Shown here: positions 23,910 through 32,256 of the stretch, piece after piece
How positions within the stretch are numbered: position 1 is the first letter of the stretch
How the letters are laid out: each line of letters starts with the position of its first letter
NCBI GenBank assembly: GCA_016873275.1
Contig: VGXO01000022.1
Location: 1 to 42,290, forward strand
Direction: 5' to 3'
Length of the DNA stretch: 42,290 nucleotides
DNA from: Phycisphaerae bacterium
GTDB lineage: Bacteria; Planctomycetota; Phycisphaerae; Phycisphaerales; SM1A02
Translations under genes and position numbers: made by a program
The notes under the pieces: generated by a model
Databases searched by the model: none
The model's input: only the letters and a program-made list of their open reading frames with translations
What the model was told of the DNA's origin: nothing

Positions 23910-24891
23910 TCATCCGCGCCGCCCCGCGGAGGAACCGCCAGAGCGTGAGCGCCGCGAGCCTCGCGGTGCGCCCCCCCTCGTCGTGAGGCGGGGAGCACTC
24001 GACGAGGTCGAGCGAACGCACCCGCGCGTCGCCGCCGAGTTGCTCCGCCGCGGACAGCCACGATGCCACGCAGACTCCCGCGACCGACGGGGCGCTCACG
24101 CCCGGCGCCGCCTGCGCGGCGACGGCGTCGAGGTCGAGGCTCGCCATGACCTCGACTCTCCCTCGCGGACCTGCGGACCATGGAGGCAGCGCCGAGAGAA
24201 GGTCGGACCGACCATGCTCGTCGCGAGGCAGCTCGTCCGCGAAGACCGCGGTCGCCCCCCGCTCGCGCATCCACGCGAGGTGCTCCGCCGCGACCGCCTG
24301 CGGCTGGAGCCCCGCGACCGCGTAGCCGACGCACGCCCCCGCGCCATGCTCGATCGCCTGACGGAAGGGCGAGCCGCTGTGGGCCTGGGGTCGCCCGTCG
24401 ATCACGCGGAGCGGACGGACGTCCGGGTGCGCGTCGAGGTTCGCGATGAACACGCGGCGGCGGGCGCCCGCATGCCCGAGGAAGGTGCCGAAGGCGGTCT
24501 CGTGACCGCCGCCGAGGACGATCACCCGCCGACCGGCGGCGAGATGCGGCGCGATCGCCTCGCCGAGGCGCTCCTGGTCCCGCTCGAGCGAGCCGCTCGG
24601 GAGGAGGTCGCCGAGATCGACGACCCGGGCAAGGCATGCGGTCATCGCCGTCGCGAGGCGCGGATCGACCGTCATGCGAAGGAGCCAGCGCCGGATCTCC
24701 GCCGGAGCCTCGGCGGCGCCGGGGCGTCCGCCGTTCCGCCGCACGCCATCATCCACGGGGAACCCGGCGATGACCAAGGAGGTCGCGCCGTCCACGCTCC
24801 GCCCGAGCAGGTCGCCGAGCCGCGGGTCGTCGGGCGGGGACGCCGGGCGATCGACGACGGCGGGACGGAATGGCTCGTTCGGAGGGCTCAT
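23905..24891 (-). CDS. Arginase/agmatinase-family ureohydrolase, formimidoylglutamase-like
   Basis: A 328-residue binuclear manganese hydrolase of the ureohydrolase fold. Metal-binding motifs are all present: GGGHETAFG (about 140-148), NLDAHPDVR (about 167-175, replacing the usual DAHxD) and SLDLDAV (about 246-252). GFPVDDGVRRNGGRPGA near residue 42-58 is the family's substrate-lid start. HSGSPFRQA is the form typical of formimidoylglutamases (HutG) and related enzymes, which hydrolyse the last step of one histidine-degradation route. No hut genes are adjacent, so agmatinase or guanidino-acid hydrolase activity remains possible. The ATG at 24891 lies 21 nt after a TATCCT box, divergent from the HD-GYP gene. 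Confidence 0.85.
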   Translation of the reverse strand: MSPPNEPFRPAVVDRPASPPDDPRLGDLLGRSVDGATSLVIAGFPVDDGVRRNGGRPGAAEAPAEIRRWLLRMTVDPRLATAMTACLARVVDLGDLLPSGSLERDQERLGEAIAPHLAAGRRVIVLGGGHETAFGTFLGHAGARRRVFIANLDAHPDVRPLRVIDGRPQAHSGSPFRQAIEHGAGACVGYAVAGLQPQAVAAEHLAWMRERGATAVFADELPRDEHGRSDLLSALPPWSAGPRGRVEVMASLDLDAVAAQAAPGVSAPSVAGVCVASWLSAAEQLGGDARVRSLDLVECSPPHDEGGRTARLAALTLWRFLRGAARMT

Positions 24892-24912
24892 GGGTCGGCG
24901 GGATTCCGGCGG

Positions 24913-24918
24913 AGGATA
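24913..24918 (-). promoter_or_regulatory. Putative -10 box TATCCT for the ureohydrolase
   Basis: TATCCT followed by CCGCCG on the minus strand, 21 nt before the ATG. Confidence 0.45.
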
Positions 24919-24948
24919 CGGCGAGGCGGACGGACCGCCTCCTGCCGA

Positions 24949-24954
24949 TAGCAT
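24949..24954 (+). promoter_or_regulatory. Putative -10 box TAGCAT for the HD-GYP gene
   Basis: TAGCAT followed by CCTCCGCC, 27 nt before the ATG at 24982; back-to-back with the ureohydrolase box. Confidence 0.45.
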
Positions 24955-24981
24955 CCTCCGCCCCCGTCCCCCGCCGACGCG

Positions 24982-26673
24982 ATGCCGAAGACCCGTGCCA
25001 TCGTCCTCCTCGTCGACGACCAAGCCATCATCGGCGAGGCGGTGCGGCGGATGCTCGCCGACGACCCGTCGGTCGAGTTCCACTTCGCGAGCCGCGGAAG
25101 CGAGGCGCTCGACGCCGCCCGCCGCACGCGACCGACGGTGATCCTCCAGGACCTCGTGATGCCGGAGACCGACGGGCTCGCGCTCCTCCGCCGCTACCGC
25201 GAGGAGGAGTCGCTCCGCGACGTCCCGGTCATCGTGCTCTCCGCGAAGGAGGAGGCGTCGACCAAGGCGGAGGCGTTCGCCCTCGGGGCGAGCGACTACC
25301 TCGTGAAGCTGCCCGATCCGGTCGAGCTCCGCGCGAGGATCCACCACCATTCCGCGGGCTTCGTCGCGGAGCGCGAGCGGACTCGGGCGTTCGCCGAGCT
25401 CGAGGCGATGGAGCGGGAGGTCCGCCAGAAGAACCGCCGGCTCGACGAGGCGAACCGCCGGCTCGAGGCGCTCAACGCGGACCTCGCCGAGGACGTGCGG
25501 GCGGGGCAGGACCGCCTGCACTCGATCGCCGAGGTGGGGAGCGAGCTCTCCCGCATCCAGGACCTCGACGTCCTCCTCGAGCGGATCCTCTCCGAGACCG
25601 GGCGATTCGCGGGCGACTCGGAGGGCGCGATCCTCATCCGCCAGGGCGATGCGCTCTCCCTGGCGCATCGACTCTCGGGCGGACGTGCCTCCGCGGTGCC
25701 AGGCGAGCCCCGCGTCGCGACCTCGATCGATGGCGCGAGCGGTCGCGCCGCGATGACCGGCGATCCGGTGCACGCGGAGGTCGACGCGGGGTCGGCGCCC
25801 CGCGAGGGACGCATCGCGGACCTCCGCGTCGAGGGGTTCGAGTCGACGCCGATCCGCTCGGTGCTCGCCCTTCCCTTGCGCACCGCGACGGCGGAGGTGC
25901 TCGGGGTGCTCCTCCTCGTCAACGCCGCGGGCGGCTTCCCCGACGCGGACCGGGCGATCCTCGTCCACTTCGCGAGCCTCGCGACGGTCGCCCTCGAGCG
26001 GGCGTCGCTGGTGCGGTCGATGATCCTCCGCATGATCGGGATGGCGGAGCTCCGCGATCCCACCGAGACCGGCGCGCACGTGCAGCGGGTCGCGGGCACC
26101 TCGATGATCCTCTTCGAGGAGTGGGCGCGGCGCCACCGCCTCGATCCAGCGGAGACCGAGCGCCGCCGCGACCTCCTGCGCATCGCCGCGATGCTCCACG
26201 ACGTCGGCAAGGTCGGCATCCCCGACGCGATCCTCAAGAAGCCCGGCAAGCTCGACGACGACGAGTACGCCCTGATGCAGCGGCACACCGTGATCGGGGC
26301 GCGGCTCTTCGCCGGACTCCGGACGGAGTTCGACGCCGCCGCGCGGGAGGTGGCGCTCTGCCATCACGAGCGTTGGGATGGCGGCGGCTATCCGGGCGCC
26401 GGCGAGCCGGAGGTGCTCGCGGACGCCCCGCTCGCGGCGCCGGTCCGCAGCGGTCGGCGCGGCGAGGAGATCCCGCTCTTTGCCCGCATCGTCGGGCTCG
26501 CCGACGTCTTCGACGCGCTCTCCTCGCGGCGGAGCTACAAGGAGGCATGGCCGGAGTCGAAGGTGCTCGAGGTCATCCGGCAGGAGTCCGGGCGCCACTT
26601 CGATCCGGAGCTCGTCGAGATCCTGCTCGATCGGATCGACGAGGTCCGCGCGGTGCGCGAGCGGTTCTCCTGA
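24982..26673 (+). CDS. Receiver-GAF-HD-GYP protein, probable cyclic-di-GMP phosphodiesterase
   Basis: A 563-residue cytoplasmic signalling enzyme. Residues ~6-122 are a receiver domain with LVDDQ, ILQDLVMPETDG (phospho-acceptor Asp), LSAKEE and an LVKLPD lysine. A coiled coil (about 130-185) leads to a GAF domain (about 190-345, ending VLALPLR...LGVLLLVNAAGG). The HD-GYP domain (about 350-555) has the MLHDVGKVGIPD metal site (about 402-413), the second His pair in CHHERWDGGGYPG (about 460-472) containing the GYP triplet, and ADVFDALSSRRSYK. Phosphorylation of the receiver would be expected to control cyclic-di-GMP hydrolysis. No diguanylate cyclase is in the window. The coiled-coil lipoprotein gene follows after 28 bp. 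Confidence 0.93.
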   Translation: MPKTRAIVLLVDDQAIIGEAVRRMLADDPSVEFHFASRGSEALDAARRTRPTVILQDLVMPETDGLALLRRYREEESLRDVPVIVLSAKEEASTKAEAFALGASDYLVKLPDPVELRARIHHHSAGFVAERERTRAFAELEAMEREVRQKNRRLDEANRRLEALNADLAEDVRAGQDRLHSIAEVGSELSRIQDLDVLLERILSETGRFAGDSEGAILIRQGDALSLAHRLSGGRASAVPGEPRVATSIDGASGRAAMTGDPVHAEVDAGSAPREGRIADLRVEGFESTPIRSVLALPLRTATAEVLGVLLLVNAAGGFPDADRAILVHFASLATVALERASLVRSMILRMIGMAELRDPTETGAHVQRVAGTSMILFEEWARRHRLDPAETERRRDLLRIAAMLHDVGKVGIPDAILKKPGKLDDDEYALMQRHTVIGARLFAGLRTEFDAAAREVALCHHERWDGGGYPGAGEPEVLADAPLAAPVRSGRRGEEIPLFARIVGLADVFDALSSRRSYKEAWPESKVLEVIRQESGRHFDPELVEILLDRIDEVRAVRERFS

Positions 26674-26688
26674 TCCGCGGGCGTCCCG

Positions 26689-26694
26689 TATCCT
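26689..26694 (+). promoter_or_regulatory. Putative -10 box TATCCT, leaderless start
   Basis: TATCCT, then CCCGCCC (7 nt), then the ATG at 26702. It suggests that the lipoprotein gene is transcribed on its own even though it closely follows the HD-GYP gene. Confidence 0.5.
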
Positions 26695-26701
26695 CCCGCC
26701 C

Positions 26702-28081
26702 ATGCGTCCAGCCCGCCGCGCCGCGGTGATCCTCGTCCTCGCCCCGCTTGGGCTGCTGCCCCCGGCGGGCTGCGCGTCGCGGGGTCCCTCCGCGGCGGAG
26801 CGCGCCGCGCAGGCAAGGTTCGACTCCGACGTCGAGGGCTTCGCCACGATCGCCCGCGACCTCGTCGACGCCGCGACGCTCGCGGAGCTGCCCACGAAGC
26901 CGCAGGCGGTCGTCGCGGCACGGCTCGCCGCGCGGCGCCGGCTGCTCGACCGCCTCGATCAGGCGGCGGCGCAGAAGAACCGCGCCGCGGCGATCCTCGA
27001 CCTGTGGTGGAACTTCGAGATGCTGCGGGCGTCCGCCGCGGATGGCGAGGTCAAGGCGATCTTCGGCAGCGACGCGCCCCTCATCGAGCGGACCGCGGGC
27101 GACCTGTGCGACCGGATCGAGCAGATCCTCGCCGACTACATCGAGCCGAACGACCTCGCGGAGGTCCGCGGCAAGGTGCTCTGGGCGGCGAAGGGCAAGG
27201 AGATCATCACCACCACGATCGACTCGGCCGCCCTCGGACCGACCACGGCGACGGGCGAGCGGGAGGGAGGCAACCCGCTGCTCGAGGCGATCTCGCTTCC
27301 CTTCTCGCCCTTCACCGCGGCGAAGAGCGTCGAGACCGGCGTCGCCGACATCGTCGACCAGGCGGAGAGCTTCAATGCCCAGTTCCGCCGCCTGCCCGAG
27401 CAGACCCGCCTGCAGGCGGAGAAGCTCCTCGAGTCCTTCTATCTCTCGCCCCTCGCGAAGTCGACGACGCAGACGCTCCAGGAGATCGGCACCGCGAGCC
27501 GCTCGCTCTCCGAGACCGCGGCGGCGCTGCCGAGCGCCCTCCGCGAGCAGGCGGAGACCCTGCTCTCGAACGCCGAGGAGACCCAGTCGTCCGCCCGCCA
27601 GACCCTCGCGGGCGTCCGCGAGACGCTCGACTCGGTGACGGGCACGCTCGCCGCGACTCGCACGACGACGACCGCGATCGACTCGAGCCTCGACCGCGCG
27701 ACCACGACCGCGGCGGCGTGGGAGGAGACCGCGAACGCCGTGCAGCGGATCCTCGACTCCGTCGAACGGATCCAGGGACCTCCCCCTCCGCCCGACGCGC
27801 CGCCCGCGCCGCCCTCGTTCACCTTCGACAAGCTCGACGGGAGCGCCGAGCGGATCGAGGCGGTCGCGACCCGGATCTCCCAGGTCCTCGCGCAGGTCCA
27901 GCAGCTCGTGGACGACCCCACCCTCTCGGCGGTCGAGGCAGCGGCGGGCCGCAGCGTCGAGCAGACCTCGCTCGCCGCGTCGGACCTCGTCGACCGGATC
28001 TTCTGGCGAAGCCTCGTCGTGGTCGGCGTCGCGGGCGCCTCGCTCGTCGCGTACGGGCTGATCCGCGCCCGGCGGACCTGA
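26702..28081 (+). CDS. Coiled-coil lipoprotein with a C-terminal membrane segment
   Basis: A 459-residue protein I do not recognise. It starts with a basic, hydrophobic signal peptide and a lipobox-like PAGC (Cys near residue 22), so it is probably lipid-modified. The N-terminal third is helical (KPQAVVAARLAARRRLLDRL). The region ~225-370 is rich in Ala, Ser, Thr, Glu in heptad-like spacing (ALREQAETLLSNAEETQSSA), like the coiled coils of chemoreceptors. A Pro-rich linker (QGPPPPPDAPPAPP) separates it from a second short coiled coil. Residues ~435-453 form a membrane segment ending in RARRT. Anchors at both ends are unusual. No enzymatic motif is visible. Confidence 0.8.
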   Translation: MRPARRAAVILVLAPLGLLPPAGCASRGPSAAERAAQARFDSDVEGFATIARDLVDAATLAELPTKPQAVVAARLAARRRLLDRLDQAAAQKNRAAAILDLWWNFEMLRASAADGEVKAIFGSDAPLIERTAGDLCDRIEQILADYIEPNDLAEVRGKVLWAAKGKEIITTTIDSAALGPTTATGEREGGNPLLEAISLPFSPFTAAKSVETGVADIVDQAESFNAQFRRLPEQTRLQAEKLLESFYLSPLAKSTTQTLQEIGTASRSLSETAAALPSALREQAETLLSNAEETQSSARQTLAGVRETLDSVTGTLAATRTTTTAIDSSLDRATTTAAAWEETANAVQRILDSVERIQGPPPPPDAPPAPPSFTFDKLDGSAERIEAVATRISQVLAQVQQLVDDPTLSAVEAAAGRSVEQTSLAASDLVDRIFWRSLVVVGVAGASLVAYGLIRARRT

Positions 28082-28178
28082 GCTCCGGAGGGATCCCGCC
28101 GCCCGCGCGGTTCGACCCGCGAGCGTGGACCGTCGACGTCGCGACGCGTCCGTGCTGCGACGAGCGTCTCGAGTCGCA

Positions 28179-28254
28179 CCACCCTCACCCGCCTCGCGAA
28201 CTGCGTTCGCGAGGCGACCTCTCCCGCTCGTCGCGTGGCGACTCGCGGGAGAGG
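28179..28254 (-). repeat. Double-hairpin dispersed repeat, copy B
   Basis: Inverted copy of 228-303, with 75 of 76 bases matching by eye. The two hairpins are GCCTCGCGAAC/GTTCGCGAGGC (28191-28201 and 28205-28215) and CCTCTCCCGC/GCGGGAGAGG (28218-28227 and 28245-28254). It lies in the 332-bp gap between the coiled-coil lipoprotein gene and the small convergent lipoprotein gene, in which I see no other gene. Confidence 0.88.
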
Positions 28255-28271
28255 TGGAGCGATCGGGCACT

Positions 28272-28351
28272 CTCCCGCGAGCGGAGCGACGCGGGGGAGT
28301 CGGGCTTGTCGTGATGCGACAAGTCCGGCGGGCGTGGTCCGAAGCACGACG
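28272..28351 (-). repeat. Secondary repeat blocks of copy B
   Basis: 28272-28305 and 28339-28351 are the inverted counterparts of 425-458 and 376-388. Between them is a further hairpin, CTTGTCG/CGACAAG (28305-28323). On the shared strand these blocks precede the double hairpin here but follow it at the left edge of the window. Confidence 0.7.
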
Positions 28352-28413
28352 AGCTGCAACGGGACGACGGTCCGAGTGACGAACTTCCGCGTCCCGATCC
28401 ACGAGCCTCCGCG

Positions 28414-28647
28414 TCAGTTCGGCACGGGACTTGGATCGTTCGCGAAGGGATCCTGATTCGCGTCGTCGCTCTGGATCACGTCCTCCTCCATGGTGCCGAC
28501 GTTCTCCGTCAGCCCATACGCCCCCTGTGGTCCGGGCTCGTTCTTCGTCTGGTCGCCCGATGGCGCGCCGGTCGAGCTGCATGCGGCGAGGGAGAAGAGG
28601 CACGCGCCGAGCGAGAGAAACGCGAGGGATCGCACCGAGCGGGTCAT
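28414..28647 (-). CDS. Small acidic lipoprotein, unknown function
   Basis: A 77-residue predicted lipoprotein. The signal peptide (MTRSVRSLAFLSLGACLF) ends in the lipobox LAAC, Cys23. The mature ~55 residues are hydrophilic and acidic, with MEEDVIQSDDANQDPF and a Pro-rich end (DPSPVPN), and show no known domain. Support for a real gene is good for its size: a CAGGAG ribosome-binding site 7 nt before the ATG and a TAGCAT box 26 nt upstream. It is monocistronic and converges on the larger lipoprotein gene across the repeat region. Confidence 0.8.
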   Translation of the reverse strand: MTRSVRSLAFLSLGACLFSLAACSSTGAPSGDQTKNEPGPQGAYGLTENVGTMEEDVIQSDDANQDPFANDPSPVPN

Positions 28648-28673
28648 GGCGGGCTCCTGAGGGACGGGAACGC

Positions 28674-28679
28674 ATGCTA
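28674..28679 (-). promoter_or_regulatory. Putative -10 box TAGCAT for the small lipoprotein
   Basis: TAGCAT on the minus strand, 26 nt before the ATG, with a ribosome-binding site inside the predicted leader. Confidence 0.5.
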
Positions 28680-28736
28680 GTCCCGCGTCGATCCCGGCGA
28701 GCAGCGTCCGCGCCGCCATGACGCGCGTCGAGCAGG

Positions 28737-28782
28737 AGAGCCAGAGAGCCGGAGAGCCAGAGAGCCGGAGAGCAGGAGCAGG
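28737..28782. repeat. 8-bp tandem repeat AGAGCC(A/G)G
   Basis: AGAGCCAG and AGAGCCGG alternate twice, followed by AGAGCAGG and AGCAGG. The array lies just downstream of the metal-transporter operon and upstream of the small lipoprotein gene. Confidence 0.9.
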
Positions 28783-28814
28783 CATCCCACCGCGGGATCT
28801 CGACCCGCGTCCGG

Positions 28815-30131
28815 CTAGGAGGCTCTCGGGATCGGTCGACCCTGCGGATCGAGGCTCGCCCCGGCGGGATCGGGCGGCTCGATGCCGAGCGACCGCAGGT
28901 GCTCGAGCACCATCGCGGTGTCGTGGACGTGGTCCGCGCGGAGCCCGAGGTCCTCGACGAGGTAGCGCTCCCACAGGCGATGGCTGCGGACGAGGCGCCG
29001 CCCCTCCTCGAGTCCGCGCGGCGTGAGGGCGCCCTCGCCCGCCGACCACCACCCTCTCCGCGCGCCGTGGGCTTCCGCCGCTCGACCCAGTCCCGGATCG
29101 AGCGACGGCGGCTCCGGGCGATCACGGCGGGCGCGACGGGCGAGCTCCTCGACCCGCCAGCGCCAGCCGAGGAGGTCCTCCGCCGCGGTCTGCACCGCGA
29201 CCTGCCGCCGCCGCCGAAGCCGAACGAGGATCCCGTGCTCGGGCGCCACGAGCGCCGCGATCGCGAGCATCGCGCCGAGCAGCGTCGCCATGCTGCCCGC
29301 CGAGGAGAGCGACTCGCCGCCGAGCGCCTCGGGCAGCACCGCGCCGAGGAGATGCCCGCCGATCGCGCCGAGGACGCCGATCGCCGCCGCCAGCACGACC
29401 TGCGTCGCGAGCCGGTCGGTCAGGAGCCTCGCCGCCGCCGCCGGCACGACGAGGAGCGCGACGACGAGCACCGTCCCCACCGCCTCGAAGGACGCGACCA
29501 CCGCCGCCGCGGTCGCGGTCGAGAGCCCCGCGTGGACGAGCGCCGGGCGGCGACCCGCGACCTGCATGAACTCCGGGTCGAAGGTCGCGGCGCGGAGCTC
29601 CTTGAAGAGCGCCGCCGCCGCGAGCACCACGAGGAGCGCGACGACGAGGAGCACGAGGAACGCGCGGGGAAGCGCCGCGAGCGACTCGAGCGAGAGGAGC
29701 GGACGATCGACCGGCGGGATCCAGAAGAGCGACTCGAGCGAGCCGGAGATGACGCAGTCGGGGTCGAGGTCCACCGCGCGGGCGCCGGAGCCCTCGAGGA
29801 GCAGGATGCCCGCGGCGAGGAAGGCGGTGAAGGTCGCGCCCATCGCGGCCTGCGGCTCGACGCCGCCTTGCCGAAGCCACGCGATCGCTCCGACCGCGAG
29901 GAGGGCGCTCGCCGCCGCGCCCGCGAACATCGCGCCGCCCGCGAGCCCGCCGCTCAGGAGGAGCCCGATCACGAGTCCAGGGAGCACCGCATGGGCGATC
30001 GAGTCGCCGAGGAGCCCCTCGCGCCGCAGGAGGAGGAACGTCCCCGGCACGGCGCAGGCGACCGCGGCGAGCGAGGCGGTCGCGATCGGGACGAGGTCGA
30101 GGGTCAGGAACTCGCCGAGCGGACCGGTCAT
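28815..30131 (-). CDS. Metal (Mn/Zn/Fe) ABC transporter permease 2 with C-terminal DtxR-like domain
   Basis: Inner-membrane subunit of a TroCD/MntCD/YtgCD-type importer, 438 residues. About eight membrane segments occupy residues ~10-300, starting GTFLLLRREGLLGDSIAHAVLPGLV (split at GLLGDS), the family's hallmark. The cytoplasmic C-terminal ~120 residues resemble the DtxR/MntR dimerisation domain: LVRSHRLWERYLVEDLGL, then HVHDTAMVLEHL. The His and Glu-His of MntR-type metal sites are kept, but the position matching B. subtilis MntR Glu99 appears to be Met. A recognisable winged helix is weak here. The ATG overlaps the stop of permease 1 (ATGA). It is last in the operon. Confidence 0.88.
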   Translation of the reverse strand: MTGPLGEFLTLDLVPIATASLAAVACAVPGTFLLLRREGLLGDSIAHAVLPGLVIGLLLSGGLAGGAMFAGAAASALLAVGAIAWLRQGGVEPQAAMGATFTAFLAAGILLLEGSGARAVDLDPDCVISGSLESLFWIPPVDRPLLSLESLAALPRAFLVLLVVALLVVLAAAALFKELRAATFDPEFMQVAGRRPALVHAGLSTATAAAVVASFEAVGTVLVVALLVVPAAAARLLTDRLATQVVLAAAIGVLGAIGGHLLGAVLPEALGGESLSSAGSMATLLGAMLAIAALVAPEHGILVRLRRRRQVAVQTAAEDLLGWRWRVEELARRARRDRPEPPSLDPGLGRAAEAHGARRGWWSAGEGALTPRGLEEGRRLVRSHRLWERYLVEDLGLRADHVHDTAMVLEHLRSLGIEPPDPAGASLDPQGRPIPRAS

Positions 30132-31444
30132 GATCGACCCCCGTCCGACGCGACCTCCTCGCCGAGCGACCGCTCGAGCTCGCGGACGATCTCGGGCGCG
30201 AGGAGGTGCTCGACCCGCTCCGCCGTCAGGTCGACATGGCTCGGCGCGACCTCGGCGAAGCGGACGAGATACGCCTTCCACAGGCGGTGGTTGCGCCGCA
30301 CCGCGAGCCCCCTCGCAAGCCCGCGTGGGGTCGGTCGGAGCGCGGTCGAGGGTCCCGCGACGAGTCCCTCCATCCGCGCCGCACGCAGGACGAGCGCGGC
30401 GGTCGCGCCCCCCCACCCCCGCTCGCGGGCGATCGAGGCGAGCGGCCAGCCGCGGTCATCCCGCTCGCTCAGCGCCTCGACGAGGTGATCGACCGCGATC
30501 CGCCGACGCAGCGAGATCCGCGTCGCCGCCGTCGCCAGCACGCCGCGCCGAGGCGCGAGGAGGGCGCTCGCGACGAGGATCGACGCGGCGACGAGGACGA
30601 TCATCGGTCCCGTCGGAAGCCGCGGCGCCGAGGCGGAGATCGCCGAGCCGATCCAGCCGCTCGCGCCGCCCACGAGCGCCGCGATCGGGACCATGCGTCC
30701 GATGCGGTCGCTCCAGAATCCCGCCGCCGCGGGCGGGATCACGAGGAGCCCGACCACGAGCAGCATGCCGACCGAGCCGAGCCCGGCGAGCACGACGAGA
30801 AGGATCAGCCCGAGCAGGATGGCATCGACCGCGCCAAGCGGACGACCGATGACCCGCCCGAACTCCTCGTCGAAGCAGAGGAGCCGCAGCTCCTTGAGGA
30901 GGAGGACCGCCGCGAGGACCGCGATCCCGGCGACGACCGCGAGGAGGACCACGTCCCCCGGGAGCATCGTCGCGGCGGCGCCGAAGATCGAGTCCTCGAG
31001 ACCCGCCGCCTCGCCGCGGGGATGCCGCGCGACGACGCCGAGGAGCACCATGCCGGCGCCGAAGAAGACCGAGAGCACCGTGCCGATCGCGGCGTCCTCG
31101 CCGAGCCGCGTCGCGCGGACGATCGCGCGGATCGCCAGGACGCCGAGCGCCGCGGCGAGCCCCGCGCCGAGGAGGAGTCCCGGCGACCATCGCCCCTCGA
31201 TGCCGAGCCAGCCCATCACGAGGAACGCCCCCGCGAGTCCCGGCAGCGTCGCGTGCGCCGCGGCGTCGGCGAGGAGCGCCCGGCGCCGCAGCAGCCCGAA
31301 GGTGCCGACCACCCCCGCCGCGATCCCGAGGAGCGTGGTGCCGAGGACCACGGTCGTCGCGTGGAACCCGCCCGAGAGGAGGAGCGCATCGAGGAGCCGC
31401 ACGCCCGCCGGCGCCTCCTCGACCGCCGCGAGGATCGCGATCAC
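30128..31444 (-). CDS. Metal (Mn/Zn/Fe) ABC transporter permease 1 with C-terminal DtxR-like domain
   Basis: A paralogue of the next gene, also 438 residues. The permease part (~20-305) has VGTFGLLRRRALLADAAAHATLPGLAG split as in the family (LLADAAAHA), and EDAAIGTVLSVFFGAG. The cytoplasmic tail is a fuller DtxR/MntR-like unit: a winged-helix-like stretch (about 312-370, ASIARERGWGGATAALVLRAARMEGLV) followed by VRRNHRLWKAYLVRFAEV and TAERVEHLL, where His, Glu and Glu-His match MntR metal ligands. The start is the GTG at 31444, overlapping the ATPase stop (GTGA). The following ATG overlaps its own stop. In chlamydial YtgC a similar tail is released as the repressor YtgR. Confidence 0.88.
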   Translation of the reverse strand: MIAILAAVEEAPAGVRLLDALLLSGGFHATTVVLGTTLLGIAAGVVGTFGLLRRRALLADAAAHATLPGLAGAFLVMGWLGIEGRWSPGLLLGAGLAAALGVLAIRAIVRATRLGEDAAIGTVLSVFFGAGMVLLGVVARHPRGEAAGLEDSIFGAAATMLPGDVVLLAVVAGIAVLAAVLLLKELRLLCFDEEFGRVIGRPLGAVDAILLGLILLVVLAGLGSVGMLLVVGLLVIPPAAAGFWSDRIGRMVPIAALVGGASGWIGSAISASAPRLPTGPMIVLVAASILVASALLAPRRGVLATAATRISLRRRIAVDHLVEALSERDDRGWPLASIARERGWGGATAALVLRAARMEGLVAGPSTALRPTPRGLARGLAVRRNHRLWKAYLVRFAEVAPSHVDLTAERVEHLLAPEIVRELERSLGEEVASDGGRS

Positions 31445-32256
31445 CGCAGTCCCCCCTCCGCCCGCGCGATCGCCTGACCCGCGGAGTCGAGGAGCGTCAG
31501 GCGACCGCCGAAGGTTCGCTCGAGGTTCGCCGGCGTGAACGCCTGCGCGATCGGTCCCGCCGCGACCACCCGCATGTTGACGAGGAGGACCGAGTCGAAG
31601 TGCTCGCGGACGGTCGCGAGGTCGTGATGGACGCAGAGCACCGTGCCTCCGCGGGCGCGGATCGAGGCGAGGAGCTCGACGATCACCCGCGCCGTCGCGG
31701 CGTCCACCCCGGCGAAGGGCTCGTCCATCAGGGAGAGCTCCGCCTCCTGGGCGAGCGCCCGCGCGATGAAGACCCGCTGCTGCTGCCCGCCGGAGAGCCG
31801 CCCGATCGGACGGTGGGCGAGCTCCGCGAGCCCGACTCGCTCGAGGCATGCCATCGCCACCGCGCGGTCCGCGCGACCGACGCGGCGGAGGAGCCCAAGC
31901 GACGGATACCGCCCCATGCACGCGACCTCGAGGGCGGTGATCGGAAACTCCCAGTCGACGCTCTCCCGCTGCGGCACGTAGGCGACCCGGCGCCGCTGCT
32001 CGCGGTAGGGTCGCCCCCAGAACTCGACGGTGCCGCTCGCCCGCGGCAGCAGGTCCACGCACGCCTTGAGGAGCGTGCTCTTCCCGGCGCCGTTGGGTCC
32101 GACGATCGCGACGAGCGAGCCGATCGGCGCATCGAAGTCGATGTCCCAGAGCACCGGCTTCCGCCGGTACGCGACGGTCATCGCGTGGATCGAGAGCGGG
32201 CTCGCGGGCGAGTGCTCGGGACGGTCGCGGAGGCGGCTCGAGGGATGCTCGCTCAT
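31441..32256 (-). CDS. Metal (Mn/Zn/Fe) ABC transporter ATP-binding protein
   Basis: Cytoplasmic ATPase of the cation importer, 271 residues. Walker A is GPNGAGKST (about 53-61), the Q-loop lies in YVPQRESVDWEFP, characteristic of the MntB/TroB/YtgB group. The signature is LSGGQQQRVFIARAL, Walker B with switch is LSLMDEPFAGVD and the H-loop is VHHDL. The first ~20 residues are a Ser/Pro-rich extension. The ATG at 32256 overlaps the stop of the binding-protein gene by 4 nt, and its own stop overlaps the permease 1 GTG. Confidence 0.94.
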   Translation of the reverse strand: MSEHPSSRLRDRPEHSPASPLSIHAMTVAYRRKPVLWDIDFDAPIGSLVAIVGPNGAGKSTLLKACVDLLPRASGTVEFWGRPYREQRRRVAYVPQRESVDWEFPITALEVACMGRYPSLGLLRRVGRADRAVAMACLERVGLAELAHRPIGRLSGGQQQRVFIARALAQEAELSLMDEPFAGVDAATARVIVELLASIRARGGTVLCVHHDLATVREHFDSVLLVNMRVVAAGPIAQAFTPANLERTFGGRLTLLDSAGQAIARAEGGLR

